The notes under the pieces: model-generated
The model's database searches: none
The model's input: the letters and a program-made list of their open reading frames with translations, nothing else
What the model was told of the DNA's origin: nothing
Part shown: positions 1 to 5,427 of the stretch, piece after piece
Layout of the letters: every line of letters starts with the position of its first letter
Numbering within the stretch: position 1 is the stretch's first letter
Source of the DNA: an uncultured Phycisphaerales bacterium
GTDB lineage: Bacteria; Planctomycetota; Phycisphaerae; Phycisphaerales; UBA1924
DNA: 8,776 nucleotides
Reading direction: 5' to 3'
NCBI GenBank assembly: GCA_937891445.1
Contig: CALAFV010000084.1
Coordinates: 1-8,776 of the forward strand
Made by a program: the position numbers and the translations under genes

Positions 1-8
1 GCGAAGGG

Positions 9-21
9 GCCTCCGGGAGGC
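9..21. other. Short GC-rich palindrome at the left edge
   Basis: GCCTCC and GGAGGC flank a single G, so at most a 5-bp stem with a 3-nt loop can form. There is no T-tract on either side, so it is not a convincing intrinsic terminator. It could be the end of a structure belonging to a gene left of the window. It is recorded only because nothing else explains the first 70 bases. Confidence 0.2.
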
Positions 22-73
22 GGCCGTGGGCTCGCCACGTGCATCCCTGCGGAACCCAGGCAGGACGGCAGGA

Positions 74-121
74 CAAAGCAGCAAAGCAGCAAACCAGCAA
101 AGCACCAAAGCAGCAAAGAAC
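74..121. repeat. Six-copy octamer tandem array (CAAAGCAG unit)
   Basis: Six contiguous 8-bp units fill 48 bp: CAAAGCAG, CAAAGCAG, CAAACCAG, CAAAGCAC, CAAAGCAG, CAAAGAAC. Three are identical and the others differ at one or two positions, with decay greatest at the right end. The array is far more A-rich than the surrounding DNA. It lies downstream of the minus-strand transporter, in whose mRNA it would read as repeats of CTGCTTTG. An 8-bp period does not preserve one reading frame per unit, which argues against a coding role. Confidence 0.85.
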
Positions 122-143
122 GCCCCCAACCCACCACCACGAA

Positions 144-163
144 GTCCTCAGTCCTTGGTCCTT
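144..163. repeat. Three-copy heptamer (GTCCTYR unit)
   Basis: GTCCTCA, GTCCTTG and GTCCTT follow each other without a gap; the third copy is truncated by one base. It sits 22 bp after the octamer array and runs directly into a third loose repeat. The array is short, but the exact head-to-tail register makes chance less likely in such GC-rich DNA. Confidence 0.6.
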
Positions 164-190
164 CTCTGCAATCTCCGCGTTCCTCTCGCG
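162..190. repeat. Degenerate 9-10-bp repeat (TCTCYGCG-like)
   Basis: Three loosely related units, TTCTCTGCAA, TCTCCGCGT and TCCTCTCGCG, follow the heptamer array and share a CTC(T/C)GCG-like core. The match is imperfect. Together with the two neighbouring arrays it makes the 275-bp non-coding stretch a patchwork of simple repeats. The rest of this stretch (191-275) shows no gene I can support. Confidence 0.35.
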
Positions 191-275
191 CGGAAGGAAC
201 CGGGGATTCGCGCAGAGCGAGAAAATGGCGAGGAGAAGAGGCTGCTCATCCCCGGCGTCATGATGTGGGTGGTCC

Positions 276-2393
276 TCAGGTGCCGGGGCGCATGAGTTTC
301 TTCATGATCGGGGTCAGGATCAGCATGAAGAGGGCGGCGGCGGCGCAGGCGACGACGAAGAGGAAGAAGAAGTCGCCCTGGCCGCCGAAGTTCCACGGGA
401 GTTTGTACACGCCCTGCTCGACGGCCTTGACCTGAGCGGCGACCAGGCCGCCGCCGAGGTTGGCGATGAAGGACGAGACGAACCAGATGCCCATGAGCAG
501 CGAGACGAACTTCGCGGGCGCCGTCTTGGTCACGTAGGAGAGGCCGGTGGGCGAGAGGCAGAGTTCGCCCACGGTGTGCCAGAAGTACAGCGCGAGAATG
601 AAGAACATGCTCGCCTTCTGCGCGCCGCCCGCGGCGATCGCGCCGGCCCTGACCATGAACAGGTAGCCGACGCCGAGGAACAGGATCCCGAGGAAGATCT
701 TGAACGGCTGGCTCGGGTTGAGCCCGCGCCGGCCCAGTTTCGTCCAGAGCATCGCGAACAGCGGGGCCATGATGAAGATCAGGCCCGCGTTGACGGACTG
801 GAACCAGGAAGCGGGGATCTCAAAGGACCCGATGAAGCGGTCGGTGTTCTGCTTCGTGAACAGGTTGATGCTCGACCCGGCCTGCTCGAAGCCCATCCAG
901 AAGACGGCGTTGAAGAGCATGAAGACGAAGATGGTGATGACGGGCCCGCGGTCCTCGGGACGGTTGATGGCGAGGAACCAGCCGACCCAGCCGAGAATGG
1001 CCGCGATGAGCAGGCCAATCACGCTCCACCCCAGCACGGGCCGCGACTGGAGGTACTCGACGGCGCCGCTGATGGTGCGCGTCAGGCCGACGTGATAGAG
1101 CAGGGCGAACAGGGCGGCGAGGCCGAGGGACGCCGCGAACATGAGCATGGCGATGCGGCCGGCGCCGGAGCGCGGAGCCTCGCCGATGCCTGCGAGGTAG
1201 CGCGGGCGGCCCCACAGGTAGAGCAGCATGCCCGCCGTCATGCCCACGGCGGCGGACCCGAAGCCGTAGTGCCAGCCGACCTTCTCCCCGAGCGTGCCGC
1301 AGACGTAGGCGCAGAGGAAGGCGCCGAGATTGATGCCCATGTAGAAGATGGTGAACGCGCCGTCGCGGCGGGGGTCACCGGGCGGGTAGAGCTGGCCGAC
1401 CATCACCGAGACCGTGGGCTTGAAGAAGCCGGTCCCCAGCACGATGACGGCCAGACCGCCGATGAACGTGGAAAGACCGACGGCGTTGTATGCCAGGTCG
1501 CCGAGGCCCGAGAGGCCGAGGATGATGTGGCCGGCCGTGATGAGGATGCTCCCGACAACCATCGACCGGTGGGTGCCGATGAGTTTGTCGGCGACGAAGC
1601 CGCCGAGGATCGGGAGCAGGTACGCCAGACCGGTGTACCAGCCGAAGAGGGTGTTGGCGGCGCTCTCCGTCCAGTTGCGGCCGCTGTCGTGCTCGTTGAT
1701 GGACATCACCGCGACGTAGGGACGCTCGCCGGGCGCACGCGCAGCGTCGGGCTTGATGACGGCCGTGACGGATTCGTTGTCGTTGACCGTGTAGAAGGTG
1801 CGAACGGGTTCGTCGCGCTTGTCGCCCCGGTCGAACCGGATGGTGCAGGAGATGGGGTCGCCGGTGGGGTTGGTGACGATGAAGGCGTACTGCGCGTTGG
1901 TGAAGGAGTCGCCACCGGCCGGCCCGCTGACGACGACGCCCTCGGGAAGTTCACCGTCAGCAGCGACCCAGATCTTGCTGCCGGGGTTGTCGGGGTCATC
2001 GACGAGTTTGGCGCGCGTAATGCGAAGAACGGGGTCGCCGGTCGAGGCGGGCGTCGCCGGAGGGTCGGGAACCTCCTCGCCGACGGCCAGGAGCACGGCG
2101 CGGCGCTGCGTGCCGGTGGGCCCGTCCACCGCCGCGCCCGCGGCGCCGGCGGGCTTCTCTTCGAAGAGCAGCGTGTTGGGGTAGACGCCGGGGCCGACCT
2201 GCTTGGCGGCGATCACGGCGACGAGGTAGAGGGCGAGCAGCGCCCGCATGCCGTAGTACGAGAACCGCTCCCACATCTCGACCAGGAAGAGCAGGAACAG
2301 GCCCTTGGGGTGGCCCAGGATGGTCCCGCCGAGTTGGGGGGAATCCGGGAGCAAGTCGGCGGCAGCGTCGGGGGCGTTGGGAGGTGTGGCCAT
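276..2393 (-). CDS. POT/PTR2-family proton-coupled oligopeptide transporter with a large extracytoplasmic insertion
   Basis: This 705-residue major-facilitator protein should import di- or tripeptides with protons across the inner membrane. Family marks are clear. The TM1 motif ExxERFxYYG is at residues 39-48, and the PTR2 signatures GGFVADKLIG (264-273) and FYMGINLG (350-357) are present. FEQAGSSINLF (502-512), WFQSVN (530-535) and GELCLSPTGLS (609-619) are typical of the second half. Usual bacterial members are near 500 residues. The excess comes mainly from residues ~64-240 between TM1 and TM2, a hydrophilic, probably beta-rich region that topology places outside the cytoplasm. I chose ATG at 2393, because the family's N-terminus needs no more. 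A GTG at 2435 would add 14 residues, has GGAGG only 3 nt upstream and would be coded by the G-run tract. No good ribosome site precedes 2393 either. The gene is divergent from the AbgT gene. Substrate specificity is not readable. Confidence 0.93.
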   Translation of the reverse strand: MATPPNAPDAAADLLPDSPQLGGTILGHPKGLFLLFLVEMWERFSYYGMRALLALYLVAVIAAKQVGPGVYPNTLLFEEKPAGAAGAAVDGPTGTQRRAVLLAVGEEVPDPPATPASTGDPVLRITRAKLVDDPDNPGSKIWVAADGELPEGVVVSGPAGGDSFTNAQYAFIVTNPTGDPISCTIRFDRGDKRDEPVRTFYTVNDNESVTAVIKPDAARAPGERPYVAVMSINEHDSGRNWTESAANTLFGWYTGLAYLLPILGGFVADKLIGTHRSMVVGSILITAGHIILGLSGLGDLAYNAVGLSTFIGGLAVIVLGTGFFKPTVSVMVGQLYPPGDPRRDGAFTIFYMGINLGAFLCAYVCGTLGEKVGWHYGFGSAAVGMTAGMLLYLWGRPRYLAGIGEAPRSGAGRIAMLMFAASLGLAALFALLYHVGLTRTISGAVEYLQSRPVLGWSVIGLLIAAILGWVGWFLAINRPEDRGPVITIFVFMLFNAVFWMGFEQAGSSINLFTKQNTDRFIGSFEIPASWFQSVNAGLIFIMAPLFAMLWTKLGRRGLNPSQPFKIFLGILFLGVGYLFMVRAGAIAAGGAQKASMFFILALYFWHTVGELCLSPTGLSYVTKTAPAKFVSLLMGIWFVSSFIANLGGGLVAAQVKAVEQGVYKLPWNFGGQGDFFFLFVVACAAAALFMLILTPIMKKLMRPGT

Positions 2394-2416
2394 TTGAGTC
2401 TCGCGTGCGGGATCGG

Positions 2417-2440
2417 CCCCCCTCCCCGTCCCCACTCCCC
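2417..2440 (-). other. Four-run G-quadruplex motif in the POT leader
   Basis: Read on the minus strand (the sense strand of the POT gene), the tract is GGGG-AGT-GGGG-AC-GGGG-A-GGGGGG: four runs of at least four Gs with loops of 3, 2 and 1 nt. A further run of six Gs lies just upstream (2451-2456). It ends 23 nt before the chosen ATG, so it would sit in the 5' untranslated RNA and could hinder or gate translation. The complementary C-runs could form an i-motif. Formation in the cell is inferred; the motif itself is plain in the sequence. Confidence 0.7.
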
Positions 2441-2563
2441 TCCACTCTTGCCCCCCACTCGCCGCGCCGGCGGAGTTCGCGGCAGTTTACACGGCGGACG
2501 GTGGGCGTGCCCGAGCCGGTATGCTCTGCCGCCGCGCAAAGCACCCCGGGGGACGCGGGGGAC

Positions 2564-2568
2564 GGAGG
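2564..2568 (+). promoter_or_regulatory. Ribosome binding site fixing the AbgT start
   Basis: GGAGG lies 7 nt before ATG at 2576. The open frame continues upstream to 2384, but the upstream part is rich in Pro, Ser and Arg, overlaps the POT gene and lacks any family similarity. This site therefore decides the start. Confidence 0.75.
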
Positions 2569-2575
2569 ATGCCGC

Positions 2576-4438
2576 ATGAGCGAAGCGCCGACCGCCAGCA
2601 CTGGGCCTCGCCGCCGCGGGGTGCTCGATCTGATCGAGTGGCTGGGGAACAAGTTGCCCGACCCGGTGATCCTGTTCATCCTCGGGGCGCTCGCGGTGAT
2701 GGTGGCGTCGCAGATCGGGGCGTGGGCGGGGTGGGAGGTGATGCCCAAGCGGCTGCTGCCGGTGATCGGGGAGGACGGGCAGGCGGTCGTGGACCCCGCG
2801 ACGGGGAAGCCGGTGCTCGAACTGCGGGCGCCGGAGGGGGCGCAGCCGATCCGGGCGCGGGGGCTGCTGAGCGGGGACGGGCTCTACTGGGCCATCTCGA
2901 GCATGGTGGACAACTTCGTGCGCTTCCCGCCGCTGGGGGTGGTGCTGGTGGGCGTGCTGGGGATCGGGCTCGCGGAGCGGACGGGGTTCATCGGGGCGGG
3001 GCTCAAGGCGATGATGCTGGTGGTGCCCAAGCGGCTGCTGACGCCGGCGGTGGTGTTCATGGGCGTCATGTCGTCGCTGGGGACGGACGCGGGGTACGTG
3101 GTGCTGCCGCCGGTGGCGGCGGCGCTCTACAAGGCGGCGGGGCGGAGTCCGCTGGCGGGGATCGCGGCCGTGTTCGCGGGGATCGCGGGCGGGTTCAACG
3201 CCAACCTGTTGATCACGAGCCTCGACCCGCTGCTGGCGGGGTTCACGGGGCCGGCGGCGCAGACGGTGGACCCGAAGTACACGGTCAACCCGGCGTGCAA
3301 CTGGTGGTTCATGATCGCCTCGACGTTCCTGGTGACGCTGGTGGGGTGGGCGACCAGCGCGTGGATCGTGGAGCCGCGGCTGAGCCGCAAGGGGGCCGAC
3401 GAGGGCGGGCCGTCGCCGGTGACGGCGGAGGATGAGGCGGCGCAGCGGATGACCAAGGCGGAGGTGCGCGGGCTGGCGTGGGGGTTCGCGGCGGTCGTGG
3501 CCGTGTCGGCGGTGTTCCTGGCGTTCACGCTGGTGCCGGGGGCGCCGTTCGATGATGTGCTGTACGGGCCGGACGGGATGCCGGTGACCAAGGGGGACGT
3601 CGCGGCGGTGATGGCGGGGAACCCGGAGGGGGATGCGCGGGTGGCTCAGATCGGGGCGCTGCTGCGATCGCGCGGGTTCAGCGACCGGGAACTGGCGCGG
3701 GTGGCCGGCGGGCCGGGCGATCCCGGTGATCCGGCGGTCGGGGCGAACTGGCTCGTGGAGAGCGTGCGGGGGCCGGGGCTGGGGGACACGTTCGCCCGCT
3801 GGGTGGAGAGCATCGTGCCGATGCTGTTCCTGGTGTTCGCGATCCCGGGGATCATCTACGGCGTGGTCGTGGGGACGGTGCGCTCCGGCAAGGACGCGGC
3901 GAGGCTGATGATCGACACGATCGCATACATGGCGCCGGTGATCGTGCTGGCGTTCTTCGCGGCGCAGTTCATCGCGTACTTCAACTTCTCGCAGTTGGAC
4001 CGGATGCTGGCGTACACGGGGGGCGAACTGCTGGCGGGCTCGCGGATGACGCCGGCGATGCTGGTCGTGGCGTTCATCATCCTGACGGCGGTGTTCAACC
4101 TGTTCATGGCGAGCATGTCGGCGAAGTACGCGGTGTTCGCGCCGATCTTCGTGCCGATGCTGATGCTGGCGGGGATCGCGCCGGAACTGACGCAGGCGAG
4201 TTACCGGATCGGGGACTCGACCACGAACATCATCACGCCGCTGAACTCATACGTGGTGATCATCCTGGTGGTGATGCAGAAGTTCGCGCCGCGGGCGGGG
4301 ATCGGGACGCTGATCTCGATGATGCTGCCGTACACGCTCATGATGGGAGCGGCGTGGATCGCCATGGTCGCGCTGTGGATGCAGATGGGCTGGCCGCTGG
4401 GGATCGAGGGGCGGCTGTTCTACACCGGCGGGGTCTGA
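2576..4438 (+). CDS. AbgT-family transporter (p-aminobenzoyl-glutamate transporter family)
   Basis: This 620-residue inner-membrane protein belongs to the AbgT family, whose studied members import p-aminobenzoyl-glutamate or export sulfonamides. The N-terminus (residues 16-31, LDLIEWLGNKLPDPVI) and the first helix are typical. The SSLGTDAGYVVLPP segment (166-179) and GGFNANLLITSLDPLLAG (205-222) match the first inner hairpin. YRIGDSTTNIITPL (543-556) is the strongest family signature and carries the conserved Arg and Asp implicated in transport. The family is usually near 510 residues. Extra sequence lies at ~322-405, a soluble Gly/Asp/Arg-rich loop just before the FAIPGIIYG helix (421-429). 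Codons strongly favour G in third position (GGG, GCG, CTG). It is the first gene of the plus-strand set, 111 nt before the C39-like gene, so it may export or import that pathway's product or substrate; this role is inferred. Confidence 0.93.
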   Translation: MSEAPTASTGPRRRGVLDLIEWLGNKLPDPVILFILGALAVMVASQIGAWAGWEVMPKRLLPVIGEDGQAVVDPATGKPVLELRAPEGAQPIRARGLLSGDGLYWAISSMVDNFVRFPPLGVVLVGVLGIGLAERTGFIGAGLKAMMLVVPKRLLTPAVVFMGVMSSLGTDAGYVVLPPVAAALYKAAGRSPLAGIAAVFAGIAGGFNANLLITSLDPLLAGFTGPAAQTVDPKYTVNPACNWWFMIASTFLVTLVGWATSAWIVEPRLSRKGADEGGPSPVTAEDEAAQRMTKAEVRGLAWGFAAVVAVSAVFLAFTLVPGAPFDDVLYGPDGMPVTKGDVAAVMAGNPEGDARVAQIGALLRSRGFSDRELARVAGGPGDPGDPAVGANWLVESVRGPGLGDTFARWVESIVPMLFLVFAIPGIIYGVVVGTVRSGKDAARLMIDTIAYMAPVIVLAFFAAQFIAYFNFSQLDRMLAYTGGELLAGSRMTPAMLVVAFIILTAVFNLFMASMSAKYAVFAPIFVPMLMLAGIAPELTQASYRIGDSTTNIITPLNSYVVIILVVMQKFAPRAGIGTLISMMLPYTLMMGAAWIAMVALWMQMGWPLGIEGRLFYTGGV

Positions 4439-4549
4439 GCGACGGCCGGAGAGCGGGGTCCTGGGTCCGACCCGCGCGGCGGGCACAAGGTGGCGCCCCG
4501 GAATGCCGAGTTATCATCCACCCGCCGCGCGGTCCCCTCGCCCGCTCCC
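4439..4549 (+). promoter_or_regulatory. Gap between AbgT and C39-like genes with a possible internal promoter
   Basis: This 111-nt gap holds a small hairpin, CCCGC-GCG-GCGGG at 4471-4483, without a T-tract, so it is at best a weak transcription brake. TATCAT at 4512-4517 is the only AT-rich hexamer and differs from the -10 consensus at one base, but I find no matching -35 box. No Shine-Dalgarno motif precedes ATG at 4550. It could be an internal promoter or merely a spacer; evidence is thin. Confidence 0.2.
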
Positions 4550-5326
4550 ATGGAAACGACGCTCCGCCTCGACATCCTGCCGCAGCCGGACGAGACGACC
4601 TGCGGGCCGACGTGTCTGCACGCGGTGTACCGCTACTACGGGCTGGAAGGGGGGCTGATGGAGTTGATCGGCCAGATCGAGCGGCTCGAGAACGGGGGAA
4701 CGCTCGGCGTGCTGCTGGCGAACCACGCGCTGAAGCGGGGGCTGCGGGCGACGATCCACACGTACAACCTGCGGCTGTTCGACCCGACGTGGTTCAGCAC
4801 GCCGGGGGTGGACCTGGCGAAGAAACTGCGGGCCCAGGCGAGGGTGAAGGAGAGCAAGCGGCTGCGGCTGTCCACGAAGGGGTATCTGGAGTTCCTGCGC
4901 CGAGGCGGGCGGGTGGTCTTCGACGACCTGACGGACGAGGTGCTCTTCGGACCGCTCAGCCGCGGGACGCCCATCCTGACGGGGCTGAGCGCGACGTACC
5001 TGTACCGGTGTCCGCGGGAGTACGGGGACGCGGGGGAGTTTGACGATGTGAGAGGGACGCCGCAGGGGCACTTCGTGGTGCTGTGCGGGTGCGACCGGAG
5101 GACGCGGAAGGTGCTGGTGGCGGATCCGCTGAGTCCGAACCCGCCGTTCGGGCGGCATTTCTACGAACTGGATGTGGACCGGGTGAAACACGCGATCCTG
5201 CTGGGGATCGTGACGTACGACTCCGTGGTGGTCGTGCTGGAGCCGCCGCCGGGGTGGCGGGGCTCGGTCGAACAGGGCGGCGGGAACGGGCGGGCGCGAG
5301 GGGGCAAGAGGAGCCCGAGGCGGTGA
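4550..5326 (+). CDS. C39-like cysteine peptidase family protein (DUF3335-like)
   Basis: This 258-residue protein has the papain-like peptidase C39 pattern. Gln12 six residues before Cys18 in QPDETTCGPTCL fits the oxyanion glutamine and nucleophile. His174 in QGHFVVLCG and Asp192 in VADPLSPNPP complete the expected triad order and spacing. No signal peptide or membrane segment is visible and no ABC-transporter domain is fused, so it is probably a cytosolic stand-alone enzyme. The closest family I recall is the 'peptidase C39-like' DUF3335 group, often beside RLAN/RimK-type ligases, as here. It may trim, hydrolyse or transfer the amide made by the ligases; the reaction is not known. I chose ATG at 4550 because the conserved part begins there. 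A GTG at 4490 would add 20 residues of low-complexity sequence. Neither start has a clear ribosome site. The last ~25 residues are Gly/Arg-rich and probably disordered. Confidence 0.82.
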   Translation: METTLRLDILPQPDETTCGPTCLHAVYRYYGLEGGLMELIGQIERLENGGTLGVLLANHALKRGLRATIHTYNLRLFDPTWFSTPGVDLAKKLRAQARVKESKRLRLSTKGYLEFLRRGGRVVFDDLTDEVLFGPLSRGTPILTGLSATYLYRCPREYGDAGEFDDVRGTPQGHFVVLCGCDRRTRKVLVADPLSPNPPFGRHFYELDVDRVKHAILLGIVTYDSVVVVLEPPPGWRGSVEQGGGNGRARGGKRSPRR

Positions 5327-5338
5327 TGCGCAGGGGTG

Positions 5339-5359
5339 GCGTGCCTCAAGGAGGCGCGC
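5339..5359 (+). other. 9-bp RNA hairpin after the C39-like gene
   Basis: GCGTGCCTC (5339-5347) pairs with GAGGCGCGC (5351-5359) across an AAG loop, giving nine base pairs including one G-U. No T-run follows, so it is not a classical terminator. It may stabilise the upstream mRNA end, slow polymerase, or be part of the leader of the next gene. The pairing is seen directly; the role is inferred. Confidence 0.55.
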
Positions 5360-5386
5360 GGGGACACGCCGGGCGGGGCGGCCGGG
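5360..5386 (+). other. G-quadruplex-type tract between two hairpins
   Basis: Four G-runs of three or four bases (5360-5363, 5371-5373, 5375-5378, 5384-5386) are separated by loops of 7, 1 and 5 nt, which meets the usual quadruplex pattern on the coding strand. In such G-rich DNA this alone is weak evidence. Its place directly between two good hairpins makes it worth recording. Confidence 0.35.
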
Positions 5387-5399
5387 CAACGCACGGAGT

Positions 5400-5418
5400 C
5401 ACGGGCTAAGCGCCCGTG
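5400..5418 (+). other. Perfect 7-bp hairpin immediately before the RimK-like gene
   Basis: CACGGGC (5400-5406) and GCCCGTG (5412-5418) are perfect inverted repeats around a TAAGC loop. The structure ends 9 nt before ATG at 5428 and covers the alternative GTG at 5416, so it would occupy the region where a ribosome binding site should be. No good Shine-Dalgarno motif is left outside it. From memory, CGGGCTAA-GCCCG type palindromes are common interspersed elements in planctomycete genomes; I could not check this. Confidence 0.6.
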
Positions 5419-5427
5419 TCAGCCGGG

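Larger units (their letters stand above)
2394..2575. promoter_or_regulatory. Divergent intergenic region, probable promoters for POT and AbgT genes
   Basis: This 182-bp gap separates two transporter genes that point away from each other, so both promoters are expected here. The only AT-rich pocket is GTTTACA around 2485-2491. TTTACA (2486-2491) resembles a -35 box, but the best -10-like hexamer downstream, TATGCT at 2520-2525, is 28 bp away, so the pair is not a normal promoter. I see no clear operator palindrome. The half nearest the POT gene is the C/T-rich tract containing the quadruplex motif. The regulatory role is inferred from geometry. Confidence 0.35.

Noticed and set aside
250..288. 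Inverted repeat CCCCGGC / GCCGGGG at the end of the POT gene as a terminator
   Set aside because: The loop is 25 nt, half of the stem is within coding sequence and no T-tract follows on the minus strand.
26..295. Small plus-strand frames in the left non-coding stretch (from 26 and 39)
   Set aside because: They read through the tandem repeats, have no ribosome site and show no recognisable sequence.
576..2579. Long plus-strand open frame (667 codons) antisense to the POT gene
   Set aside because: It is rich in Asp, Glu, Arg, Ala and Gly without any recognisable domain, and it mirrors a gene with clear family motifs. Long antisense frames are expected at this GC content.
2717..2735. G-quadruplex pattern within the AbgT coding sequence
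   Set aside because: Four G-runs fit the pattern, but the codon bias towards GGG makes such matches expected throughout these genes.
2521..3435. Plus-strand open frame of 304 codons overlapping the AbgT gene in another frame
   Set aside because: Its product is almost entirely Gly, Ala, Arg and Asp, a frame shadow of GGG/GCG-rich codons.
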